A stretch of 64,000 nucleotides of DNA from an uncultured Lachnospiraceae bacterium. Its GTDB lineage: Bacteria; Bacillota; Clostridia; Lachnospirales; Lachnospiraceae. The notes below the pieces were generated by a model. That model was not told the origin of the DNA. It saw only the letters and a program-made list of their open reading frames with translations, and did not search any database. The stretch is taken from positions 18,817-82,816 of the forward strand of contig CAJUHR010000022.1 of assembly GCA_910586255.1 (NCBI GenBank), written 5' to 3'. Position numbers and translations under genes: made by a program. Positions 15,693 to 24,541 of this stretch are shown piece after piece; the stretch's first letter is position 1, and the number at the start of each line of letters is the position of its first letter.

Positions 15693-18113
15693 TCAGAGAG
15701 TCAGCCGGATCTCATTGTCTTTTTTCAGAATATCAGAGGGAATATAGGGTTCCGTCAGAGAACTGCCGTTTACCACCAGCTTCTCCCATCCGGATTCCCG
15801 CCCATGAGGATTGTCAATCACAATATGCAGATGCTTTCCCCGGAAGTCCTTGTGGATTTCCAGATGATCCCAATCCCCGGGAATCGCCGGAGAGAGCCGG
15901 ATTCCGTTGATATCGGGGCGGATTCCCAGGATTCCCTCCACGCATCCCACCATCATGGTTGAGGCGGTGCCGGTCAGCCAATGGACGTGGGAACGCCCCG
16001 GGTGTTTGCTGTCCCTGCCTTCCGTAAACTGTCCGTAGCAGTAAGGCTCCAGACAACGGATTTCTGCCTGGTCATTTTGGGCGGACGGTGCATTTTCCAT
16101 GAAGCAGGCAAAGGCCCGGTCTCCTTGTCCGCACAGAGCCTGGGCCAGAACCAGCCAGCCCTGGGACTGGGAGAAGATTCCGGCATTTTCCTTTGTGCCC
16201 TGATTGTAAATCACTGCCAGGGCTCCGTCAAAGGCATGGGCATGATAGGGCGGATCCATCAGCAGCGCCCCATAGGGGGTGTTGAGCCGTTTCCATACGT
16301 TGTCAAGAGCCAATTCTGCCTGTTCTTTTGTGGCCAGCCCGCTGATGACGGCCCAGCTTTGGGGATTCAGCCACAGATTTGCCTCCGGGTCGGCCGCCGC
16401 GCCGATCCGTTCTCCGGCCTGTGTGTAGCCCCGGATAAAGCGGTTTTCATCCCAGCAAAAGCGCTGGATGATATCGGCGGTTTCCTCCTGTTTTTTCTTC
16501 AGATACGCCTCATACGTTTCGTCATTTTTATAATGAGCAAATTTTCTTAACAGAGCTATGGCATAGTAAAACTGCATGGCCACGAAAGAGGATTCTCCGT
16601 TTGCGCCCAGGCGCAGGCAGTCGTTCCAGTCGGCATAAAGCCCGGCCGGCATGCCGTGAGGACCCAGATGGTCAAAGGAAAATCCGACAGCGCGTTTTAA
16701 ATGCTCATAGACGCTTCCCTCCCCCCGGTCGGCAAAAGGAATGACCTCATCCATAAACGCCATATTGCCTGTCTCTGCAATATATTTCCAGACGGTAGGA
16801 AACAGCCAGAGAGCATCGTCCGCACGGTAAGCCGGATGACCGGTTTCCTGACGGTAGGAGGCATCGTCCGGAGTGTCCTCGTGACCGGGGTTGTGGGTGA
16901 ATTTTACAAGAGGCAGCCCGCCTCCGTTGGATGCCTGGGCGGAGAGCATGAAACGGATTTTTTCCGCAGCCATTTCCGGAGCCAGATGGATAATGCCCTG
17001 GATGTCCTGTACCGTATCCCGGTAGCCGTAGCCGTTGCGCAGGCCGCAGTAGATAAGGGAAGCAGCCCGGGACCAGGTAAAGGTCATAAAACAGTTGTAG
17101 GCGTTCCAGGTATTGATCATGGTATCAAATTCCGGGCTGGGTGTACGGACATGAAAATGCTCCAGCTTTTCCTGCCAATAAGCCTTCAGCCCGGCCAGCT
17201 CCCTGTCCACCGCTTCACGGGGATGTGCGTAGGTCTGAAGGATTTTTGCCGCTTGTGCGGAGGGCAGGGCTCCCAGAAGGAAAACCAGGGTTTTCGTCTC
17301 CCCGGGCTTTAGAAGAATCCTGCCGGACAATGCGCCGCAGGAATTTTCATTGTAGCTGAGTACATTTCCCAGATTTCCGGATTCCACCCCCTTAGGGTTG
17401 CCGTATCCGTGATACTTTCCGAGAAAATGTGATTTATCTCCGCAGTAGGAGGAGACGGTTTCTCCTGCCAGGCCGAAGAATCTTTCTGTCACGTTTTTCT
17501 GGTCCACCTGTTCGTTGGCCGAGAGCGTATCCAGATTGCCGTGAATCTGCTGTACAATCCGGTTCTCCTCAAACAGCGTCCGGGCAATGAAAAGGGAATA
17601 CTGCAGATTCACCTGATCCTGCTCGTAATTATCATGATTGGTAAACTCGGCATAGCCGGTGAGCGTCAGCTCTCTTGGACTTTCCGATTCATTGCATACC
17701 GAAAGAGCCCACACCTCATAGCTTTTTTCCAGAGGAACATAATATACGGCTTCCGAGTGAATCCCTTCATAGTCCGCCTTCATTCTGGTGTAGCCCAGTC
17801 CGTGCCGGCACTCGCTTTTATACTTTTCCAAATCCTTTCCCACCGGCTGCCAGGAGGCTGACCAGTAATCACCGGACTCATTGTCACGGAGATAAAGATA
17901 TCGTCCCGGCTGATCGAAATGATTAAAGACATACCGCAAAATCCGTCCGTTGGCTCCTGATTTGGCAAAGCTGTAGCCTCCGGCATTGTTGGAGATAATG
18001 GCCCCGTATTCCGGGGAGCCCAGATAATTGACCCAGGGGGCCGGCGTATCCGGCCGCCGTATTACATACTCCCGGTTTTCGTCATCAAAGTATCCGTAAT
18101 TCATAATTTGCAT
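15693..18113 (-). CDS. GH94 glycoside phosphorylase (cellobiose phosphorylase-like)
   Basis: Protein of 806 residues with the GH94 layout: N-terminal beta-sandwich (GYFDDENREYVIRRPDTP and on), helical linker, (alpha/alpha)6 barrel and C-terminal jelly-roll ending. The catalytic general acid lies in the motif DWND (D495-W-N-D498) of GLYADWNDCLRLG. GYGYRDTVQDIQG and GRSHVHWLTGTAS are phosphate- and sugar-binding signatures. These cytoplasmic enzymes split a beta-linked disaccharide with phosphate to give a sugar 1-phosphate. Length and motifs fit cellobiose or related disaccharide phosphorylases; the exact linkage cannot be read. The start may be 18113 or the in-frame ATG at 18104. Encoded 34 bases after the second GH94 gene, so the two form one operon. 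Confidence 0.85.
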   Translation of the reverse strand: MQIMNYGYFDDENREYVIRRPDTPAPWVNYLGSPEYGAIISNNAGGYSFAKSGANGRILRYVFNHFDQPGRYLYLRDNESGDYWSASWQPVGKDLEKYKSECRHGLGYTRMKADYEGIHSEAVYYVPLEKSYEVWALSVCNESESPRELTLTGYAEFTNHDNYEQDQVNLQYSLFIARTLFEENRIVQQIHGNLDTLSANEQVDQKNVTERFFGLAGETVSSYCGDKSHFLGKYHGYGNPKGVESGNLGNVLSYNENSCGALSGRILLKPGETKTLVFLLGALPSAQAAKILQTYAHPREAVDRELAGLKAYWQEKLEHFHVRTPSPEFDTMINTWNAYNCFMTFTWSRAASLIYCGLRNGYGYRDTVQDIQGIIHLAPEMAAEKIRFMLSAQASNGGGLPLVKFTHNPGHEDTPDDASYRQETGHPAYRADDALWLFPTVWKYIAETGNMAFMDEVIPFADRGEGSVYEHLKRAVGFSFDHLGPHGMPAGLYADWNDCLRLGANGESSFVAMQFYYAIALLRKFAHYKNDETYEAYLKKKQEETADIIQRFCWDENRFIRGYTQAGERIGAAADPEANLWLNPQSWAVISGLATKEQAELALDNVWKRLNTPYGALLMDPPYHAHAFDGALAVIYNQGTKENAGIFSQSQGWLVLAQALCGQGDRAFACFMENAPSAQNDQAEIRCLEPYCYGQFTEGRDSKHPGRSHVHWLTGTASTMMVGCVEGILGIRPDINGIRLSPAIPGDWDHLEIHKDFRGKHLHIVIDNPHGRESGWEKLVVNGSSLTEPYIPSDILKKDNEIRLTL

Positions 18114-18147
18114 CCATCCCTTCTATTGCTGAAATCCTAAATACGGT

Positions 18148-20868
18148 CTAATCCAATCGTACATAAATTGTTTGCTCTTTCCCGGACAGCCCGGCAAGCG
18201 TCTTCCTGGCAATCACCACGAAGGCGTCCTCATTGACTGCCAGTCTTTTTTCGTTTTCGGAATCAGAACGATCCCCGCCGAAGACGGCTGCTCCTATAAT
18301 ATATTCTCCGAAATCCTTTCTCCCAGGATTCTCATAAACAACCGTCACAGTTTTCCCGGCAAAGGGCACGGTAATGGAGGCCAGGTTTTTCTCATCAAAT
18401 TGCTCTGCCAGAAGCCGGGGATACAAAATCAAATCTCCCGCCTCCCCCCGAATACCGAAAACCTCTGTGATCATGGTCATCATATACCAGCTGGCCGCTC
18501 CGGTCAGATACGAATACATTCCCCGCCCGTCCGAGCGGAAATACTCCGGAATGCCGGGATAGATATGGCTGGTCTCAAAATCAAGTGCCGTGTCGGCAAG
18601 ACTTTTGAGAGCCTTCCACCCTTCCTTCACAAAGCCCCGGCGGTACAGGGCATTGGCATACATGACGGTCATATGTGAGAAGACTGCTCCGTTCTCCTTC
18701 TCCCCGTAGGCAAATCCGAACATCCGGCCCATGTCAAACTTCAGTTCATGAAAATCCGTGTTGAGGCGATAGCCTCCGATTTCCTTTTGGTAGAGATAAT
18801 GATCTGCGCTTTTTACAATCTTTTGAATCTGCCGGTCTTCTGCCACACCGCCCATAATGGCAAATACCTGTCCGGTCAGCATCATCCGCACATGATCCGG
18901 ATAAAAGCCCTCCACCTTACGGCCGTGATTGTCGTAATAGCTGTTAAACCATCCCTCGTTTTCTGCTTCAATCCACTCGTGGCTTCTCACATATTCCGTC
19001 AGCCAGTTGGCCTTCTGAATCAGATTGATTGCCAGGGCCGCCAGGGAATAGGGCTTGCGCCTGCCGTTTACCGTGTGGCGGCACCGGGCCCCATAATTCT
19101 TTAAAATCTGCTGCTTTTTGCTGACGTCATCAAAGGTTTTGGGATCATTATCCAGCAATATATCCAGTTCTTCCATGAGCTCAACGGAAGGGAAAGAATC
19201 CTGCTTTTCCAAAAGGCGGATCATGTGGGCCAGAGCCATCAGATTGCCTGCATAGGCACAGGTGAAGGCCACACTTTCTCCCCGGTCGGAGGCCATATCC
19301 AGGGCATCGTTCCAGTCCGCATCACGCAAACGGCAGATATTGTGGTCTCCCACTTCAAAAAAGGCGGTAAGCTGCTGAATCAGCAGGTGCTCCAGGATCG
19401 TCCCTATGTACACATCCTTCCCGGCTGTCAGCTGCCGGCTTCCCTGACCTTCCTCCCACAATACATCAACCTCTGTGCCCCGCATACACTGGGCATCCTT
19501 AAAATAGGAAACCGGCTCATTTAAAATATCAATATCTCCGGTTTGGTCAATATAAAGGCGGGTGGTCATAAGAGGCCAGAGGGCATGGTCCATCCACACC
19601 CGGCTGATTCCGTTGCGGTCCGCTAAAAAGCTGCCATCGCTGCTACCGATGATGGTGGCATTGGTGCCATCTATGCGCACGCCGCCAAAGTTTGCCGCAA
19701 TCATCCGCCCTACATCCCGAGGTTCCATGAGAAGCAGGGAAAGGCAGTCCTGCCACAGATCTCTCCATCCCCGTCCGCCCCGGCCATAATCGTGGTGAGG
19801 CAGGAAGGAACAGCCGAACAGCCTGCGCAGAAACGGCTGAAAGCAAATCCATTTCATCCAGGCATCAAAATCCCTGTTTCCGGTGCGAAAAGAGACCGGT
19901 ACCTGATTCCGCCAAAAGGCCTTTGTATCGGAAAAGGCCTTTTGCACCTTCTTTGCCGTGTTGTACTGCCGTGCTATGGCGTCAATTTCTTCTTCGCTGT
20001 TTTCCGCTCCCAGAAGAAGAATATAGTCTGCCGTCTGTCCGGGGGCCAGAGTAATCATCTCAAAGCAAAAGGCGCCCATGGCTTCCTTTCCGGCTGCATT
20101 GGCGCCGGAGGGACATCCGGGATACGGCTCGTATAAGGAGCGGGGGTGAGTGAAGGTGCCGCCCTCTCCGATAAAATCCTCCACTGTCGGGTAGAAGCTT
20201 TCCGGCAAATGCCCCTGGCCGGTGGTGCCCATTACGTAGTAGGTCCGGCGATTGGGCCGGTGGCCTTTCTCGTCAAAGGACATGGTGGGAGTGACCAATA
20301 CCCCGTTGCCGGTGGTCCTGATCCGGTGAAGCATGGAGGTCACGTTCCGGTGATCCCGCAGATTGTCAGCGCTGCGCCCGTAAAGGGGAACGGCGGCGCA
20401 GGCGGTGAGACTGCGGGAAATGTCTGACTGATTGGTGACGGAAATATACATAATCTCCACGTTTTGATCCGGAGGGATAAAAGAGGTGACCGTGGAAGAC
20501 AGACAGCAGCTTTGGGACCAGCGGCTTACAGTATGCCACATCAGTCCGGCTTTTACCTGGCTTTTATCCTGGGCAGGTGAGAAGCGGGAGTCCTCCTGCC
20601 CGGCAGAGGCCCCGACAGCGGACCAGATCTGTTTTTTGTCCAGGACACACCAGAAATTCCGGACCGACCGGTTGTTGTGAAGGTTTTCCGCACTCACCGG
20701 CTCTAAGAGAAATGTTTCCTGGTCGATTTTTGCATCTCCTCCGAGATTTGGCGTGACGGAGCTTTTTAATCCTTTCATCGAAGCAAGAGGAAAGTACAGA
20801 CAGCTGATATTTTCCGGCTGTTCTATAAGGAAGCTTCCCTGTTCATCCATAAATTGTAAAGTGCTCAA
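18148..20868 (-). CDS. GH94 glycoside phosphorylase of the longer laminaribiose / beta-oligoglucan type
   Basis: Protein of 906 residues. The start is a TTG at 20868 with AAGGAG 8 bases upstream. Motifs are HDYGRGGRGWRDLWQDCLSL, RIDGTNATIIG, ADRNGISRVWMDHALWPL and the catalytic RDADWNDALDMA (D518-W-N-D521). This motif set and length resemble the laminaribiose- and 1,2-beta-oligoglucan-phosphorylase branch of GH94 rather than cellobiose phosphorylase (family knowledge, from memory). It is cytoplasmic and has no signal peptide. It is the first gene of a two-gene operon, divergent from the ABC importer, which should supply its substrate. Two different GH94 enzymes side by side suggest a mixed-linkage or stepwise breakdown (inference). 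Confidence 0.85.
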   Translation of the reverse strand: MSTLQFMDEQGSFLIEQPENISCLYFPLASMKGLKSSVTPNLGGDAKIDQETFLLEPVSAENLHNNRSVRNFWCVLDKKQIWSAVGASAGQEDSRFSPAQDKSQVKAGLMWHTVSRWSQSCCLSSTVTSFIPPDQNVEIMYISVTNQSDISRSLTACAAVPLYGRSADNLRDHRNVTSMLHRIRTTGNGVLVTPTMSFDEKGHRPNRRTYYVMGTTGQGHLPESFYPTVEDFIGEGGTFTHPRSLYEPYPGCPSGANAAGKEAMGAFCFEMITLAPGQTADYILLLGAENSEEEIDAIARQYNTAKKVQKAFSDTKAFWRNQVPVSFRTGNRDFDAWMKWICFQPFLRRLFGCSFLPHHDYGRGGRGWRDLWQDCLSLLLMEPRDVGRMIAANFGGVRIDGTNATIIGSSDGSFLADRNGISRVWMDHALWPLMTTRLYIDQTGDIDILNEPVSYFKDAQCMRGTEVDVLWEEGQGSRQLTAGKDVYIGTILEHLLIQQLTAFFEVGDHNICRLRDADWNDALDMASDRGESVAFTCAYAGNLMALAHMIRLLEKQDSFPSVELMEELDILLDNDPKTFDDVSKKQQILKNYGARCRHTVNGRRKPYSLAALAINLIQKANWLTEYVRSHEWIEAENEGWFNSYYDNHGRKVEGFYPDHVRMMLTGQVFAIMGGVAEDRQIQKIVKSADHYLYQKEIGGYRLNTDFHELKFDMGRMFGFAYGEKENGAVFSHMTVMYANALYRRGFVKEGWKALKSLADTALDFETSHIYPGIPEYFRSDGRGMYSYLTGAASWYMMTMITEVFGIRGEAGDLILYPRLLAEQFDEKNLASITVPFAGKTVTVVYENPGRKDFGEYIIGAAVFGGDRSDSENEKRLAVNEDAFVVIARKTLAGLSGKEQTIYVRLD

Positions 20869-21170
20869 GCTTTATACTCCTTCCGTTATTTTTCTCCATA
20901 GACAGGCAGCGCGGCCGTACGGCGTCCCGGTAAACGCTGCGAGGAATGTGGTTAAAAAGCATTATATAGGCATCATATAGAAAATCCGAAGGAAAGAAAA
21001 TCAGAAATATGAGAAAAATATCAGAATCATGACATAAAAAGCAGTAAGCGGGAAAAGGCGTCATAAATCTGACATTTTGTTCAAATCCGTAATATATCCC
21101 CAAAATAATTTACGCTATAATGCAGCCATGAAAAAACGTGAACAAAACACGGCAGAAGGAGGATTTTCCA
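20869..21170. promoter_or_regulatory. divergent promoter region of the GH94 operon and the ABC importer
   Basis: 302 gene-free A+T-rich bases. A consensus TATAAT at 21116-21121 lies 50 bases before the binding-protein start, but no TTGACA-like -35 element stands 17 bases upstream, which fits activator control. AAGGAG for the TTG start of the GH94 gene is at the other end. No clear operator palindrome was seen. Confidence 0.4.
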
Positions 21171-22544
21171 ATGAAAAAAAGAGTGGTCAGCATCTTTTTG
21201 ACAGCAGCCATGGTTGCCGGCTGTCTGGCAGGCTGTAGCGGCTCCAAGGGCTCCGGCGGAAACGGGGGTGAAGGCAAGGTCATCAACATTTACTGCTGGA
21301 ACAATGAATTTAAGGAAAGGGTTGAGGCCGTCTATCCGGAGGTGGCGGAGACCTCCAAGGACGGCACGATAACCAAGTTAAAGGACGGAACGGAGATTCA
21401 CTGGATCGTAAATCCCAATCAGGACGGGGTTTATCAGCAGAAGCTGGATGAGGCATTATTAAATCAGGCCGATGTTTCCGCTGACGGGAAGGTGGATATC
21501 TTTCTGTCCGAGACCGATTATGTAAATAAGTACACGGACATCGATGCAAATGTGGCCATGCCCCTGACAGATCTGGGAATTGATCCGGCCACGGACTTAG
21601 CAGATCAGTATGAATTTACCAAGGTGACGGCATCGGATGTGAACGGGGTTCAGAGAGGATCCACCTGGCAGTGCTGTCCGGGGCTTTTGGTATACCGCCG
21701 GGATATTGCCAGGGATGTGTTCGGCACTGATGACCCTCAGGCGGTTGGGGAGAAGGTGAAGGACTGGGAGACTATGGAGGCCACGGCCAGGGAGCTTGCC
21801 GCAAAGGGCTACTATACTTTTGCCTCCTATGCAGATACCTTCCGCCTGTACGGCAACAGCATTACCGAGCCGTGGGTAAAACAAGGAGATACCGTTGTAC
21901 GGGTGGATCAGAAGATCATGGACTGGGTCAATGACTCAAAGGAGTGGCTGGACGCAGGGTATCTGGATAAGACTGTCAAGGGGCAGTGGAATGCAGACTG
22001 GAATCAGGCCATGGGCTCCTCCTCCAAAGTGTTTGCCTTCCTTTTCCCGGCATGGGGCATTGACTTTACCTTAAAGCCCAACTGGGACGGGGAGAACGGA
22101 GCCTGGGCAGTGACCAACCCGCCTCAGGAATACAACTGGGGAGGCTCCTACATCCACGCCTGTACCGGCACCGACAACCCGGAGCATGTAAAGGATATTA
22201 TTCTGGCATTGACGGCAAACAAGGAGAATCTGTTAAAGATTTCCAGTGATTTTTCCGACTTTACCAATACCCAGAGCAGTATGAGACAGGCAGCAGAAGA
22301 TGATGCAAATTTCGCCTCCGAATTTTTGGGCGGTCAGAATGCTTTCGCCTACTTCTCGCCGGTTGCGGAGAATATTGTCATGGCGCCTCTCTCTGCCTAC
22401 GATCAGGGCTGCGTGGAGCTGATTCAGAATTCCTTCAGCGACTATCTGCAGGGACAGGTGGATTATGACAGAGCAAAATCCAATTTTGAGACGGCAATCA
22501 TGGAGCGCTATCCGGAGATCAAGCAGGTTCAGTGGCCGGACTGA
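21171..22544 (+). CDS. sugar ABC transporter substrate-binding lipoprotein
   Basis: Protein of 457 residues with a lipoprotein signal (MKKRVVSIFLTAAMVAGC, lipobox LAGC with C22), followed by a Ser/Gly-rich linker and a family 1 solute-binding fold (INIYCWNNEFKERVEAVYPE, WNADWNQAMGSSS). It is anchored outside the membrane and delivers oligosaccharides to the two permeases encoded next. The ATG at 21171 has AGGAGG upstream; the frame is open further 5' without support. The ATPase is not in the window; carbohydrate importers of this class often share an MsmK-type ATPase. Divergent GH94 genes and the downstream GH3 gene suggest a beta-gluco-oligosaccharide substrate (inference). Confidence 0.88.
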   Translation: MKKRVVSIFLTAAMVAGCLAGCSGSKGSGGNGGEGKVINIYCWNNEFKERVEAVYPEVAETSKDGTITKLKDGTEIHWIVNPNQDGVYQQKLDEALLNQADVSADGKVDIFLSETDYVNKYTDIDANVAMPLTDLGIDPATDLADQYEFTKVTASDVNGVQRGSTWQCCPGLLVYRRDIARDVFGTDDPQAVGEKVKDWETMEATARELAAKGYYTFASYADTFRLYGNSITEPWVKQGDTVVRVDQKIMDWVNDSKEWLDAGYLDKTVKGQWNADWNQAMGSSSKVFAFLFPAWGIDFTLKPNWDGENGAWAVTNPPQEYNWGGSYIHACTGTDNPEHVKDIILALTANKENLLKISSDFSDFTNTQSSMRQAAEDDANFASEFLGGQNAFAYFSPVAENIVMAPLSAYDQGCVELIQNSFSDYLQGQVDYDRAKSNFETAIMERYPEIKQVQWPD

Positions 22545-22622
22545 TGTTCATAAAGGTTCTGTGAGGAAAAGCTGCGGGGCGTGATGTCCTGGGGCATACA
22601 CAAAGAAAGGAATGGCAATTAT

Positions 22623-23573
22623 ATGAACGCAAAACATAAAAAAATCGATTATTCCAAGTGGGGATATATTTTCATCCTTCCGTTTTTTTTAAGCTTTTTT
22701 ATCTTTTCCTTTATTCCTATGATCGACACGGTCCGCTACAGCTTTTTTGAGTACTATCGTTCGGGCCTTAAGGAGATCGGTCCCAATTTTGTCGGAATGG
22801 CCAATTACGTCAAACTGCTGAAATCGGATATGATTAAATATGGGATAAACACCCTGATATTGTGGGTTATCGGATTTATTCCCCAGATTGTCATCGCCCT
22901 GATGCTGGCGGAGTGGTTTGTGGATGCCCGCCTGAAAATCCACGGGACTCAGTTTTTCAAGGTAGTGATCTATCTTCCCAACCTGATTATGGCGTCTGCT
23001 TTTGCCATGCTGTTCTTCACCATGTTCTCCACCAACGGGCCGATCAATGCCATTTTGATGTCCCTGGGGTGGACGAAGGAACCCATTGATTTTCTGGGCT
23101 CTGTATGGGGAACCAGATCCCTGGTGGGCCTTATGAACTTTTTGATGTGGTTTGGCAACACCACCATTATGCTGATGGCGGCGATCATGGGAATCAGCCC
23201 GGATATTTTTGAAGCCTCCGAGCTGGACGGGTGCAACAGCTTCCAGCGGTTCTTCTCCATTACCCTGCCTCTGATCCGGCCTATACTGGCCTACACGCTG
23301 ATCACCTCGGTCATCGGCGGACTTCAGATGTTTGATGTGCCTCAGATTCTGACCAACGGACAGGGAACGCCCAACAGGACTTCCATGACCCTGATCATGT
23401 TCTTAAACAGCCACTTAAAGAGTAAGAACTACGGCATGGCCGGCGCATTGTCTGTCTACCTGTTTATTGTCAGCGGTATTTTGTGCTTCTTCGTGTACCG
23501 GATGACCAACAATCAGGATCTGGACGGATCCAAGGCAGCAGCGAAAAAAGCAAAAAAGGAAAAGAGGGGATGA
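22623..23573 (+). CDS. sugar ABC transporter permease (MalF/LacF type)
   Basis: Membrane protein of 316 residues with six transmembrane segments and the EAA loop EASELDGCNSFQRFFSITLP that contacts the ATPase. GGAA precedes the ATG at 22623. The C-terminus is a lysine-rich tail. It sits between the lipoprotein and the second permease, with only a 4-base gap to the latter, so the importer is one operon. Confidence 0.9.
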   Translation: MNAKHKKIDYSKWGYIFILPFFLSFFIFSFIPMIDTVRYSFFEYYRSGLKEIGPNFVGMANYVKLLKSDMIKYGINTLILWVIGFIPQIVIALMLAEWFVDARLKIHGTQFFKVVIYLPNLIMASAFAMLFFTMFSTNGPINAILMSLGWTKEPIDFLGSVWGTRSLVGLMNFLMWFGNTTIMLMAAIMGISPDIFEASELDGCNSFQRFFSITLPLIRPILAYTLITSVIGGLQMFDVPQILTNGQGTPNRTSMTLIMFLNSHLKSKNYGMAGALSVYLFIVSGILCFFVYRMTNNQDLDGSKAAAKKAKKEKRG

Positions 23574-23577
23574 GTTT

Positions 23578-24423
23578 ATGAAATCAAAGGGACCAAATTA
23601 TTTTCGGAGTGTTTTTGCTCATGTGACGCTGATTATCCTGTCATTTATGTGTTTGTTTTTCTTCTACATTTTGTTTGTCAACGCCACCCGCTCCCATGCG
23701 GATCTGCAAAAGGGATTTTCGGCGCTGCCAGGGGCTTTTCTGTGGAAGAACTTAAGCAATGTGGCCAATGACGGAAGCTTTCCCATGTTCCGGGGAATTT
23801 TAAACAGCCTGATTGTTTCCGGGTCCAGTGCGGCGATCTGTACTTATTTTTCGGCCTTGACAGCCTATGGCCTTTATGCTTATAATTTTAAATTGAAAAA
23901 GGTTGCGTTTACTTTTATTATGGCGATTCTGGTTATGCCTACACAGGTAACGGCCATGGGATTTCTGCGCTTGATCACCAATATGGGAATGTATGACTCC
24001 CTGCTGCCTCTGATCATCCCGTCCATTGCATCGCCCTCCGTGTTCTATTTTATGTACAGCTACTTAGAGTCCTCCCTGCCTATGTCCCTGGTGGAGGCGG
24101 CCAGGATCGATGGCTCGGGAGAGTTTCGGACCTTTAACAGCATTATCCTTCCCATCACCAAGCCGGCTATTGCCGTGCAGGCAATCTTTACCTTTGTGGG
24201 GTCCTGGAACAACTATTTTGTTCCGGCGTTGGTGATTCAGTCCAAGACAAGGATGACCGTTCCTATTTTGATTGCAACACTTCGTGGGGCGGATTACATG
24301 AACTTTGATATGGGAAAGATCTACACCATGATTCTGGTGGCGATTGTGCCGATTATTCTGGTGTACCTCCTGCTTTCAAAGTATATTATTGCCGGTGTGA
24401 CATTAGGCGGTGTGAAGGAATAA
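23578..24423 (+). CDS. sugar ABC transporter permease (MalG/LacG type)
   Basis: Membrane protein of 281 residues with six transmembrane segments and the EAA loop EAARIDGSGEFRTFNSIILP. GAGGGGA precedes the ATG, which follows the first permease by four bases. It completes the membrane part of the importer with its partner. A hairpin with a T run lies between it and the GH3 gene and would lower expression of the latter. Confidence 0.9.
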   Translation: MKSKGPNYFRSVFAHVTLIILSFMCLFFFYILFVNATRSHADLQKGFSALPGAFLWKNLSNVANDGSFPMFRGILNSLIVSGSSAAICTYFSALTAYGLYAYNFKLKKVAFTFIMAILVMPTQVTAMGFLRLITNMGMYDSLLPLIIPSIASPSVFYFMYSYLESSLPMSLVEAARIDGSGEFRTFNSIILPITKPAIAVQAIFTFVGSWNNYFVPALVIQSKTRMTVPILIATLRGADYMNFDMGKIYTMILVAIVPIILVYLLLSKYIIAGVTLGGVKE

Positions 24424-24445
24424 CTACAGCTCCGGATCTTGTATG

Positions 24446-24492
24446 GGCTGATGCCAGGAAAACAGAGTGTAAAAGCCTGGCATCAGCCTTTT
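24446..24492 (+). terminator. intrinsic terminator between importer and GH3 gene
   Basis: A 13-bp perfect stem (GGCTGATGCCAGG with CCTGGCATCAGCC), a 17-base loop and TTTT. GH3 starts 50 bases later, so this is either the end of the importer operon or a partial terminator within it. Confidence 0.8.
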
Positions 24493-24541
24493 GCAATACC
24501 GGGAAAACAGGTAAGAATGTATTAGAGAAAGGGGAAAAGGA